The position numbers and the translations under genes are program-made. A stretch of DNA of 64,000 nucleotides from Bacillota bacterium (GTDB lineage: Bacteria > Bacillota > Clostridia > Acetivibrionales > JAEXSP01): assembly GCA_023453795.1 (NCBI GenBank), contig JAEXSP010000026.1, positions 1 through 64,000 on the forward strand, written 5' to 3'. The notes beneath the pieces were generated by a model that saw only the letters and a program-made list of their open reading frames with translations, had not been told where the DNA came from and ran no database searches. Within the stretch, counting starts at the first letter, position 1. The number at the start of each line of letters is the position of its first letter. Below, one piece after another: positions 1-5,918 of the stretch.

Positions 1-54
1 AAGGATGTATGCCTGATTAAGTTTCTTCTGTGACAAAGTGATTCTCCTATCCAT
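1..54 (-). CDS. Transposase, N-terminal fragment cut by window edge
   Basis: Reading leftward from an ATG at 54, 18 codons are open to the window edge: MDRRITLSQKKLNQAYIL. This resembles the N-terminus of ISNCY/IS1202-group transposases, which begin with a short 'RITLSQKE' segment ahead of a helix-turn-helix that binds the element's ends. No strong ribosome-binding site precedes it, as is common for transposases. The rest of the gene, including the DDE catalytic core, is outside the window, so it cannot be judged intact or decayed. It is too short for ordinary gene callers and is called on the peptide match and flanking repeats. Confidence 0.55.
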   Translation of the reverse strand, partial: MDRRITLSQKKLNQAYIL

Positions 55-71
55 GTGTACATTCTACCGTA

Positions 72-113
72 AGGGTGACATTATCTCACGATAATTGATA
101 GGGTGACATTATC
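72..113. repeat. Two 14-bp direct repeats at IS end
   Basis: AGGGTGACATTATC occurs at 72-85 and again at 100-113, exactly 28 bases apart start to start, or about 2.7 helical turns. The arrangement suggests tandem transposase-binding sites inside the element end. Confidence 0.7.
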
Positions 114-143
114 ACAAGATAAACACATTACTATAAAAACCAT

Positions 144-171
144 TTGCATTATTACAGTTTTCTGATATAAT
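144..171 (+). promoter_or_regulatory. glnA promoter, extended -10
   Basis: TTGCAT at 144-149 and TATAAT at 166-171 are separated by 16 bases, with TG at 163-164 forming an extended -10 element. Transcription should begin near 178, giving a glnA leader of about 100 nt. The promoter lies directly beside the insertion-sequence end. Confidence 0.75.
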
Positions 172-177
172 TTAATT

Positions 178-276
178 GCATAATTTTAGGAACAAGGCTT
201 AAGGACGATGGGGTTCACTTTCAATGAGGTTTGATCTTGTTTTAGGTGCACTCCGTAAATAAAGGAGTGTTTTTTC
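178..276 (+). promoter_or_regulatory. Structured glnA leader RNA with terminator over the RBS
   Basis: Within the predicted leader, GGAACAAG (189-196) can pair with CTTGTTTT (236-243), closing a 39-nt domain that contains a G-rich run at 210-213. A second hairpin pairs GCACTCC (248-254) with GGAGTGT (264-270) and is followed by six U residues, so it has the form of an intrinsic terminator. Its 3' arm contains the ribosome-binding site (AAAGGAG, 261-267). GGGGT (210-214) can alternatively pair with ACTCC (250-254), which would open the terminator. The layout is that of a conditional leader. I do not recognise a known riboswitch family. An ANTAR-type antitermination target is possible, since ANTAR proteins regulate glnA in some clostridia, but the expected paired hexaloops are not clear. 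Confidence 0.5.
248..275 (+). terminator. Terminator-like hairpin overlapping glnA RBS
   Basis: A seven-pair stem (248-254 with 264-270, one G-U pair) with a 9-nt loop and a U tract at 270-275 ends two bases before the glnA ATG. It would either terminate transcription or hide the Shine-Dalgarno sequence. Confidence 0.55.
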
Positions 277-1611
277 ATGTCCAGGTACAGTAAAGAGGAT
301 ATTATTAAACTGGTAAGCGAAAACGAGGTCAAATTCATCCTTCTTCAATTTTCAGATATTTTCGGTGTAATGAAAAATGTTACTATAACCTCAGATCAGT
401 TGGAAATGGCTTTAAATAACCAATGCATGTTTGACGGTTCCTCAATTGACGGTTTTGTACGGATTGAAGAATCAGACATGTATCTAAGCCCGGATTACGA
501 CACTTTCCTTATTTTTCCCTGGGGCAGCCATAACGGCAAAATTGCAAGGCTCATCTGTGACATCACAACTACAGACGGCAAGCCTTTTGAAGGAGATCCA
601 AGGTACATACTTAAACAAGCAGTCGAAAAGCTTACCCAAATGGGCTATGACTGTTTTAATGTAGGACCTGAGTGTGAATTCTTCATGTTCCTCGTTGATG
701 ATAAGGGCGAGCCTACTACAATAACCCAGGATAATGCAGGGTACTTTGATCTTGGTCCCGTTGACCTTGGTGAAAGTGCAAGGCGTGATATGTGCATGAT
801 GCTTGAAAACATGGGTTTTGAAGTAGAAGCATCGCATCATGAAAATGCTCCGGGTCAGCATGAAATTGATTTTAAATTTAAAGATGCCCTTAATGTTGCC
901 GACTGCATCCTCACCTTCAAGCAGGTGGTCAAGACAGTGGCACAGAGAAACGGACTTTACGCAACCTTCATGCCCAAACCTATCGCAGGAGTATCCGGTT
1001 CGGGAATGCATACAAACCTTTCAATCTCAAAGCAAGGCCGCAATATTTTTTATGACGAAAAGGATCCCCTTCGCATGAGTCAGGATGCATATTGGTTCAT
1101 GGGCGGTTTATTGAAATACGCACGCGAAATAACAGCTGTCACAAATCCTATTGTCAATTCATATAAAAGATTGATTACCGGTTATGAGGCTCCTGTGCAT
1201 ATTGCATGGTCTGCAATGAACAGAAGTCCTTTGATCAGGATTCCGGCAGTAAAGGGTGATTCAACAAGAATTGAATATCGTTCTCCTGATTCATCCTGTA
1301 ATCCGTATCTTGCACTTGCACTTATACTGAATGCGGGGCTGGAAGGGATAAAAAATAAGATAAATCCTCCCCAATCTGTAGATAAGAACATATATAATCT
1401 TTCCGAAGAAACAAGAACCCAGCTTGGAATAAAAACTCTTCCTGAAAATTTGAAGGAAGCAATAAACTTAATGAAAGAAAGCCAAATGGTAAAAGAAGTT
1501 CTTGGAGAACATATTTTCGACAAGTACATTGAAGCCAAAACAAACGAGTGGGAAGATTACAGAAAAGTAGTAACAGAATGGGAACTGGGTCTATACCTGA
1601 ATAGATATTAA
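277..1611 (+). CDS. glnA: Glutamine synthetase, type I (GSI-alpha)
   Basis: This is glutamine synthetase: ATP-dependent condensation of glutamate with ammonium, the main ammonium-assimilation step in the cytoplasm. The protein has 444 residues, the usual length of the Firmicutes GSI-alpha form. Visible signatures are FDGSSIDGF (52-60), the metal/glutamate motif GPECEFF (130-136), the HENAPGQHEID region (188-198) and the ATP motif MPKPIAGVSGSGMHTN (232-247). Arg62 is present, the residue tied in Bacillus to feedback inhibition and regulator binding. There is no sign of the adenylylation-controlled GSI-beta insertion. AAAGGAG (261-267) lies 9 bases before the ATG inside a hairpin, so translation is probably leader-controlled. 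No adjacent glnR or ANTAR regulator gene is present. Confidence 0.97.
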   Translation: MSRYSKEDIIKLVSENEVKFILLQFSDIFGVMKNVTITSDQLEMALNNQCMFDGSSIDGFVRIEESDMYLSPDYDTFLIFPWGSHNGKIARLICDITTTDGKPFEGDPRYILKQAVEKLTQMGYDCFNVGPECEFFMFLVDDKGEPTTITQDNAGYFDLGPVDLGESARRDMCMMLENMGFEVEASHHENAPGQHEIDFKFKDALNVADCILTFKQVVKTVAQRNGLYATFMPKPIAGVSGSGMHTNLSISKQGRNIFYDEKDPLRMSQDAYWFMGGLLKYAREITAVTNPIVNSYKRLITGYEAPVHIAWSAMNRSPLIRIPAVKGDSTRIEYRSPDSSCNPYLALALILNAGLEGIKNKINPPQSVDKNIYNLSEETRTQLGIKTLPENLKEAINLMKESQMVKEVLGEHIFDKYIEAKTNEWEDYRKVVTEWELGLYLNRY

Positions 1612-1725
1612 TTGTTAATATTTTATATAACTAAATAAAGCACAAACATTTATTGCGCACAGGAAACTATAATGAAGAATCAGACAACGGCGTCTGGTTT
1701 ATTCAACCCAATGGAGGGAATGAAA

Positions 1726-1884
1726 ATGTGTAATAACAAAAGCTGTTACCTATGCAAAAACCTGGTTTTTTTTGATTCTATCGATCATAAGGGGTATTAC
1801 TATTGTACCCTGACCGACAAAAAGTATATTAATGAAGCAACAGAATGTAATTGTGCATCTTTTTTTATTGAAGAAGAAGAATAA
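1726..1884 (+). CDS. Small cysteine-rich protein, 52 aa
   Basis: No family recognised. The ATG at 1726 is preferred because GGAGGG at 1713-1718 lies 7 bases upstream; a longer reading from 1672 lacks this support. The 52-residue product begins MCNNKSCYLCKN and has six cysteines arranged as C-x4-C-x2-C near the N-terminus, one in the middle, and C-x-C (ECNC) near the C-terminus. It ends in an acidic tail (EEEE). The pattern suggests a small zinc- or iron-sulfur-binding protein. It follows glnA by 114 bases on the same strand and is closed by a strong terminator, so it could be read through from glnA or use its own promoter. Confidence 0.7.
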   Translation: MCNNKSCYLCKNLVFFDSIDHKGYYYCTLTDKKYINEATECNCASFFIEEEE

Positions 1885-1910
1885 AAGTCCATGTATAACG
1901 TGGGCTTTTT
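1883..1910. terminator. Bidirectional intrinsic terminator
   Basis: An 11-pair stem (1883-1893 with 1899-1909, loop TATAA) is followed by a T run on the plus strand and preceded by an A run that serves the minus strand. It separates the Cys-rich gene from the convergent nucleotidyltransferase gene. Confidence 0.85.
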
Positions 1911-2386
1911 CAGCTTAATAAAGTTACTGATTCATACGCCAGGATATGGTTAAGGTATTCGAAAGAAGTATCCCTTTGATTTTTGCTGCTTTCATCAATT
2001 ATATGAGCATCAATAAGGTATGAATAAATATCAGGTGTTTCATCTATAAGACTGTAGTATTCTTCAGTAAGCAGTCTATCCAGCCTTTTAACATCTTCGA
2101 GTATCTTTTTGCCTTGACCATCGACATGAATCACTATATCGATGTCGGAATACTTGCCTGCGTTGTACTCCATAGTGCTTCCATAAAGCTTTACACTTTT
2201 TACCAAAATTCCGTAGGTATTAAGAATATACCTCGCAAGATCACACGCAACAGAATTTCTAAATCTGCTGTGAATTGAAGTGTCATTCGACTTAAGACGT
2301 ACTCTTCCCTCATCTTCATAATTTTCTGTTCTTACTGAAGATGTTCTTTCAATAGCATTCCTGATAATTCTTTTGATTTCATCCAT
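1910..2386 (-). CDS. Pol-beta superfamily nucleotidyltransferase
   Basis: The protein has 158 residues from an ATG at 2386, preceded by GGGG six bases upstream. It carries the nucleotidyltransferase signature GST (69-71) followed by SDIDIVI (80-86), the metal-binding G-S-x(n)-D-x-D of the DNA polymerase beta fold, as in MNT-type and antibiotic nucleotidyltransferases. Such enzymes move a nucleotide from NTP onto a protein, RNA or small molecule; the substrate cannot be told here. No HEPN partner gene adjoins it, so a classical MNT/HEPN toxin pair is unlikely. An open frame continues upstream to 2524 but runs through leader hairpins and a terminator, so it is not taken as coding. Transcription probably starts at the promoter at 2546-2574. 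Confidence 0.75.
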   Translation of the reverse strand: MDEIKRIIRNAIERTSSVRTENYEDEGRVRLKSNDTSIHSRFRNSVACDLARYILNTYGILVKSVKLYGSTMEYNAGKYSDIDIVIHVDGQGKKILEDVKRLDRLLTEEYYSLIDETPDIYSYLIDAHIIDESSKNQRDTSFEYLNHILAYESVTLLS

Positions 2387-2431
2387 ATTTTTTACCCCGT
2401 ATTTAATCCAATCCAATAATTCCGGGAAAAC

Positions 2432-2539
2432 AAAAAAAGCGCAACCTATCTTCACAGATAAGTCACGCCTTTGCGCAATATGTGATGTTTTTTGCCGTAT
2501 ATCTTTATACAGCAAAAGCTTCATCGCTTATATTCAGTT
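2432..2539 (-). promoter_or_regulatory. Structured leader RNA of the nucleotidyltransferase gene
   Basis: Read on the minus strand after the promoter, the leader has hairpin A (2507-2517 with 2490-2500, 11 pairs, 6-nt loop). Element B follows: GCGCAA (2476-2471) pairs with TTGCGC (2444-2439) around an inner stem TATCT/AGATA with a GTGA tetraloop, then seven U residues (2438-2432). B therefore forms an intrinsic terminator about 45 nt before the start codon. The TGTGA of the inner loop can pair with an upstream TCACA (about 2481-2485), giving a possible pseudoknot. This two-domain structure ending in a terminator resembles a riboswitch or attenuator. I cannot match it to a named family. Confidence 0.55.
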
Positions 2540-2545
2540 AATTTA

Positions 2546-2574
2546 ATAATATCAGTCAAACAATATAAAGTCAA
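2546..2574 (-). promoter_or_regulatory. Promoter for the nucleotidyltransferase leader
   Basis: On the minus strand TTGACT (2574-2569) and TATTAT (2551-2546) are separated by exactly 17 bases, a near-consensus sigma-A promoter. Transcription would start near 2539. Confidence 0.7.
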
Positions 2575-2584
2575 TTCAACTTTT

Positions 2585-2613
2585 TTGCATTCTAACTTCC
2601 AAAAAGCTATACT
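2585..2613 (+). promoter_or_regulatory. Promoter of nitroreductase gene
   Basis: TTGCAT (2585-2590) and TATACT (2608-2613) are spaced by 17 bases, about 60 bases before the nitroreductase start. It is divergent from the nucleotidyltransferase promoter. Confidence 0.6.
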
Positions 2614-2671
2614 ATAATAATATAATTCAATTAGCGTCTAGGTTAACATTATTTTTATTTGTGGAGGGAAT

Positions 2672-3310
2672 ATGACTAACTTTTCTTATCTGGCACATGG
2701 CAGAAGAAGCATACGGAAGTACACCGATCAAGATGTTTCTACCGACATTATAAGGGATATAATAAAAACGGCTTCCAGCGCTCCCAGCGGCTGTGACAGC
2801 CAATGCTGGTACTTTGCTGCTGTTAAGGACAAATCGGTAATACATAAAATGAGCAATGCAGTAGAAGAAAAGGCCTTCGAACTTCTTAACGCAGGAAAAA
2901 TAGAATTACCCGAAAACTACTTGCTTTCGAAAAAGAAAATGCTCACCTTCTTTAATAAAGCACCGGTTGTTATAGCAGTATTTATGACAAAAGCTGAGTT
3001 CTATGACGGGTATATGATCTCTGCTCTTAAGGAGCAAGGCTATACAGACAGAAAAATAATGGAGCTTTTCGCCGACTATGATCTTTTGTCCATAGGCGCT
3101 GCGGTCCAAAACCTTCTGCTTGCAGCTCATGAAAAAGGTCTTGGCGCTTGCTGGATGAATGAACCGGCAATAGCCGCAAAAGAAATCAGTGATATTTTAA
3201 GCGTTCCTAAGGATTACAAATTCATCAGCCTCATCCCTGTGGGTTATCCTGCCTACTCACCTCATGAGAAGAAACTTAAAGACCTTGATAAAATATTAAA
3301 AATAATATGA
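2672..3310 (+). CDS. Nitroreductase family FMN oxidoreductase
   Basis: The 212-residue protein belongs to the nitroreductase family, FMN-containing homodimers that use NAD(P)H to reduce nitro compounds, quinones or flavins in the cytoplasm. The FMN phosphate-binding start RRSIRKY (11-17) and the APSGCDSQCWYF segment (about 38-49) are characteristic, as is GLGACWMNEPAIA near 150. Length fits the single-domain family; no ferredoxin domain is fused. GGAGGGA lies five bases ahead of the ATG. It is monocistronic, with its own promoter (2585-2613) and a long terminator hairpin at 3335-3370. The physiological substrate is unknown. Confidence 0.88.
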   Translation: MTNFSYLAHGRRSIRKYTDQDVSTDIIRDIIKTASSAPSGCDSQCWYFAAVKDKSVIHKMSNAVEEKAFELLNAGKIELPENYLLSKKKMLTFFNKAPVVIAVFMTKAEFYDGYMISALKEQGYTDRKIMELFADYDLLSIGAAVQNLLLAAHEKGLGACWMNEPAIAAKEISDILSVPKDYKFISLIPVGYPAYSPHEKKLKDLDKILKII

Positions 3311-3334
3311 CATTTTTAAGTTATGTATTATGGG

Positions 3335-3370
3335 ACTGTAAGAGCGGATATACAAATCCGCTCTTACAGT
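3335..3370. terminator. Long inverted repeat between convergent genes
   Basis: A perfect 15-pair stem (3335-3349 with 3356-3370, 6-nt loop) lies between the convergent nitroreductase and SLH genes. It has no clean U tract on either side, so it may act as an mRNA 3'-end stabiliser as well as a terminator. Confidence 0.7.
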
Positions 3371-3388
3371 ATTTCAAAAACTAGATTT

Positions 3389-4054
3389 CTACTTTTTGTG
3401 TGCACTTAGATATTCAAGTACATTATAAACCGCCTCTGCAGCTTCTGAACGTTTAACCTTTTCTTTTGGGTTGAATCTTCCCTTCTCATCCAGCTTAACA
3501 ACTTTATAAACGATCGCCCTTTGTACAGCACCCTGATACTGGGCTGAAAGTTTATCCTGGTCTGAGATCTCTGCGGGAACAAGCTTAATCATAGGAAGAT
3601 CACCGACCTTCTCCATAACCTTTATCAAATAATATGTAAATTCTTCACGCGTCCAAAGCTGCTGCGGCTTAAGGTCCTTCGGGAGGTCAAGGCCATTCAT
3701 TGCTGCGATTATCAAAGTGTTTGAATACCAAGCATCATTTTTTGCATTCGGAAAATAATCCGTAGCCATTGGTTCTTTTATAAACCTTATGTTATCAATA
3801 TTCAGGCCAAATGCATTCACAATGAATTGAATGCCTTCTGCCGCAGTAATTAGATTATTAGGGGCAAATAAGCCTTTACCGTCCCCTTTAACAACTCCCC
3901 TTTCCTGAAGAGATACAATCTTATCTTTGGAACTTAAATTTGAAATGTCTGTAAACTGAATTGCAGCCGCAATACTATTGATTGAAAATGTAATTGTAAC
4001 GATAGCAGCTGTTGTTAATGCAAAAAATCCGGGTTTAAATTTCATATTCTTCAC
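3389..4054 (-). CDS. Secreted protein made of three SLH modules
   Basis: The 221-residue protein starts with a positively charged N-terminus and a hydrophobic signal segment (about 8-30) ending at AAA. The remainder divides into three S-layer-homology-like repeats at about 32-85, 95-150 and 162-216, each with the pattern 'FTDIs...LQERGVVKGDGKGLFAPNN...TAAEG' or a diverged version. SLH modules anchor proteins to pyruvylated secondary cell-wall polymer. Nothing else is attached, so it may be a wall-binding scaffold or competitor rather than an enzyme anchor. AAGGTGA precedes the ATG. It stands alone between a terminator hairpin and the yjdF terminator. Confidence 0.75.
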   Translation of the reverse strand: MKNMKFKPGFFALTTAAIVTITFSINSIAAAIQFTDISNLSSKDKIVSLQERGVVKGDGKGLFAPNNLITAAEGIQFIVNAFGLNIDNIRFIKEPMATDYFPNAKNDAWYSNTLIIAAMNGLDLPKDLKPQQLWTREEFTYYLIKVMEKVGDLPMIKLVPAEISDQDKLSAQYQGAVQRAIVYKVVKLDEKGRFNPKEKVKRSEAAEAVYNVLEYLSAHKK

Positions 4055-4112
4055 CTTCCGTTATTGTATTCTTACATATTAGACGCATTCCGGAATGGAA
4101 AAGTTCCTTCGG

Positions 4113-4143
4113 TAAAAAAAGAAAGGGCACTAATGCCCTTTCT
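4113..4143 (-). terminator. Terminator of yjdF
   Basis: A 10-pair stem AGAAAGGGCA/TGCCCTTTCT (4120-4129 with 4134-4143) is followed on the minus strand by seven U residues (4119-4113). The hairpin includes the yjdF stop codon. Confidence 0.85.
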
Positions 4144-4540
4144 TCTTTTCCTTCTTTTTTTGTTGTCTTTGCTCAAACCTTACTTTTTCTGTCTCATCCC
4201 TTAAACCTTTTGAAATTACCCTTGACTGTTTCTTGTTTTCCTCGTACTGCTTTTTGAGTGCATTTTGAGCCTTTGTGCCGGCCCCTTTGGTTTCCAACTC
4301 CCTTTTAATTTCCCGCTGAAGCCTTTTAGGGTTGATCCTTATATCCTTATGCTCCTCATCGATAATAGGATCGCTGAACCTTAAGCTGTAATAGTTTTTA
4401 AGGATCATATCATAGACTTCATAATCCTTCGGCTCTGCTCCAAAAAGGACTTTAGACACTTGATATTTTCCTTCAAAGCTTTTTTCAAACACACCGACCC
4501 AAAACTGTCCGTCAAAAAAAACAGTCAATTTGACACTCAT
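4130..4540 (-). CDS. yjdF: YjdF family protein (DUF2992)
   Basis: The 136-residue protein matches the YjdF/DUF2992 family: N-terminal 'MSVKLTVFFDGQFWVGVFE', a central 'VLFGAEPKDYEVYDMIL' block and a highly basic, Lys/Gln/Glu-rich C-terminal helix (about 85-136). The basic tail suggests RNA or nucleic-acid binding; the biochemical role of YjdF is not established. Family members in Firmicutes usually sit behind the yjdF RNA motif, a riboswitch candidate that binds diverse azaaromatic compounds, and a matching structured leader is present here. GGAGGGG lies just upstream of the ATG. It is a single-gene unit with its own promoter, leader and terminator. Confidence 0.88.
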   Translation of the reverse strand: MSVKLTVFFDGQFWVGVFEKSFEGKYQVSKVLFGAEPKDYEVYDMILKNYYSLRFSDPIIDEEHKDIRINPKRLQREIKRELETKGAGTKAQNALKKQYEENKKQSRVISKGLRDETEKVRFEQRQQKKKEKKKGH

Positions 4541-4568
4541 CCAAATCCCCTCCTGAAATGTATTTCAA

Positions 4569-4661
4569 CAGAGAATGGACAACCCAGAGGGGGCAGGTTA
4601 CTGACAGGAAAAATATGTATCCCGCGTCCGGACTACCAACCGGACAGTGTTTTTATCTCTG
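4569..4661 (-). promoter_or_regulatory. Probable yjdF riboswitch
   Basis: The 5' leader of yjdF, read on the minus strand from 4661, is closed by a stem CAGAGA (4661-4656) with TCTCTG (4574-4569). It encloses a strong hairpin GTCCGG/CCGGAC (4645-4626) and a C-rich tract near 4590. A small palindrome TGAAAT-AC-ATTTCA (about 4567-4554) then sits against the ribosome-binding site and could hide it. Size, position and downstream gene fit the yjdF RNA motif. The assignment rests on context plus visible helices, not on a covariance-model match. Confidence 0.65.
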
Positions 4662-4668
4662 CAGTTAT

Positions 4669-4698
4669 ATTATAATACAAAAATTGGATACCTGTAAA
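4669..4698 (-). promoter_or_regulatory. yjdF promoter
   Basis: On the minus strand TTTACA (4698-4693) and TATAAT (4674-4669) are spaced by 18 bases; transcription would begin at about 4661, exactly at the leader's closing stem. Confidence 0.7.
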
Positions 4699-4728
4699 AA
4701 AAATTTGAAAACATGCTTAGCTATTGAT

Positions 4729-5391
4729 TTAAATTATTATTTGTTTTCTAATACTTTCATAATTTAATTCCATAAAATCCTTTATAACAATATCGGCTGC
4801 TGAAATATCCTGGTTGCCCGAGTTTGGATTGCTATATGCAATGCACTTCATTCCGGCGGATTTTGCTGCTGTAACACCATTACGTGAATCCTCTATGACG
4901 ATGCATTTTTCAGGCAGGATTCCTAAAGCCTTTGCTGAATGCAGAAAAATATCAGGTTCCGGTTTTCCCTTCTTAACATCGTTGCCGCTGGAAACTGCCT
5001 GAAAGTAACCTTGTAGGCCAAATGCTTCCATAACCGCATCTATTCTTCGTCTCGGAGCTGATGAAGCGATTGCAAGCTTTATGTTGTTTTTATGTAAATC
5101 TTTAATTAGGGTTACAGTTCCAGCTATTGGTCTAACCTCTTTATTCGTTCTTAAATAATTTATGCATTCATTGATATGATTTTCAACCAGTTCCTCTACC
5201 GGTTGAGGCAAGGAATGAGCCTCCTTGATTATTGTCCACATGCTGATGTCTGTAGTTCCGATATAAGAATCATATTCTTTTTCTGTTATAAAAAAACCGT
5301 TATCCCGAGCAAATATATTCAATATTTTATAATGTATAGGTTCACTGTCTATCAGTACTCCGTCCATATCAAAAATTACTGCTTTTACCAT
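4729..5391 (-). CDS. HAD-family phosphatase, beta-phosphoglucomutase-like
   Basis: This 220-residue haloacid-dehalogenase-superfamily hydrolase has motif I DMDGVLIDS (8-16, nucleophile Asp8 and acid/base Asp10), motif II in 'LAIASSAPRRR' (about 104-114), the motif III lysine in 'KKGKPEPDIF' and motif IV 'VIEDSRNG'. The helical cap after motif I is that of subclass IA (PgmB, phosphoglycolate phosphatase, GS1-like phosphatases). It most likely dephosphorylates or isomerises a small sugar phosphate; the substrate cannot be set from sequence. AAAGGAG precedes the ATG. It is upstream of yjdF on the same strand, but yjdF has its own promoter. Confidence 0.85.
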   Translation of the reverse strand: MVKAVIFDMDGVLIDSEPIHYKILNIFARDNGFFITEKEYDSYIGTTDISMWTIIKEAHSLPQPVEELVENHINECINYLRTNKEVRPIAGTVTLIKDLHKNNIKLAIASSAPRRRIDAVMEAFGLQGYFQAVSSGNDVKKGKPEPDIFLHSAKALGILPEKCIVIEDSRNGVTAAKSAGMKCIAYSNPNSGNQDISAADIVIKDFMELNYESIRKQIII

Positions 5392-5419
5392 TGGAACTCT
5401 CCTTTGTTGTTAAACAGAA

Positions 5420-5454
5420 AATAATACCGTCTGAAAATCCAATACGGTATTATT
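5420..5454 (-). terminator. Terminator after response regulator gene
   Basis: An 11-pair stem AATAATACCGT/ACGGTATTATT (5420-5430 with 5444-5454, 13-nt loop) lies between the response regulator and HAD genes. On the minus strand it runs into a U-rich stretch. Confidence 0.65.
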
Positions 5455-5502
5455 GTAACTGGTAATGTATTAGAAGCTGGAATAATGAGTACAATAATTA
5501 AA

Positions 5503-5898
5503 CTAAGATATTAAATTAAACTTTTTCAGACTGTCAACAAGCTTTTCCAAGTCTATAGGCTTTGTAATATAGATTTCGTTCCCTGTACTGAACGATTCCA
5601 TAACAACTTCAGACTCATTGAGCGCACTTACCATAATGATTTTTACAGCTTTTTGTCCATTTATACCTTTTTTCTTTTCAAAGTCTCTTATTGCCTTAAG
5701 GGCTTTTATACCATCTATTCTTGGCATCATTACATCAAGGCATACAAGGTCGTAAAGCTTATTCATGTCATGAGCAATTACGAAAGCGTCAACAGCTTCA
5801 ATCCCATCAACTGTAAGATCGCATTCGCCATACTGTGAAAGAAACTGCGATAAAAATTTGCGACTTGCATAATCGTCCTCTGCTATAAGAATCCTCAT
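5503..5898 (-). CDS. Stand-alone receiver (CheY-like) response regulator
   Basis: The 131-residue protein is a single receiver domain. It has the acidic pocket EDD (7-9), phosphoacceptor Asp55 in YDLVCLDVMMP, the Ser of 'MVSALNES' and the conserved Lys of 'ITKPID'. No output domain follows, so it acts by protein contact or phosphotransfer. It lies 20 bases downstream of a hybrid-kinase gene on the same strand and ends at a hairpin (5420-5454). It is clearly paralogous to the receiver at 19513-19908: same length, same RILIAEDD start and near-identical core (YDLVCLD-x-MMP, KALKAIR). Pair and gene order are therefore duplicated in the window. Confidence 0.9.
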   Translation of the reverse strand: MRILIAEDDYASRKFLSQFLSQYGECDLTVDGIEAVDAFVIAHDMNKLYDLVCLDVMMPRIDGIKALKAIRDFEKKKGINGQKAVKIIMVSALNESEVVMESFSTGNEIYITKPIDLEKLVDSLKKFNLIS

Positions 5899-5918
5899 GT
5901 TTTATTCCCCCATCTAAA

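Larger units (their letters stand above)
1..125. mobile_element. Truncated end of an insertion sequence
   Basis: The first 125 bases look like one end of an insertion sequence that continues beyond the window. They hold the start of a minus-strand transposase gene (1-54) and, between that gene and the outer end, two copies of AGGGTGACATTATC. Repeated internal sites just outside the transposase start are typical of transposase-binding ends. The outer border is placed at about 125 because the minus strand there reads TGTTTATC, a plausible terminus beginning TG. The glnA promoter starts only about 20 bases further on. Family assignment (IS1202/ISNCY-like) rests on remembered similarity of the transposase N-terminus; the border is inferred. 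Confidence 0.6.

Noticed and set aside
2439..2476. c-di-GMP-I riboswitch in the nucleotidyltransferase leader
   Set aside because: The CGCAAAGG and GGTTGCG flanks resemble the family, but the two required internal hairpins and tetraloop receptor are not present.
2387..2524. N-terminal extension of the nucleotidyltransferase frame to 2524
   Set aside because: It runs through two hairpins and a terminator; the ATG at 2386 has a good ribosome-binding site and gives a complete domain.
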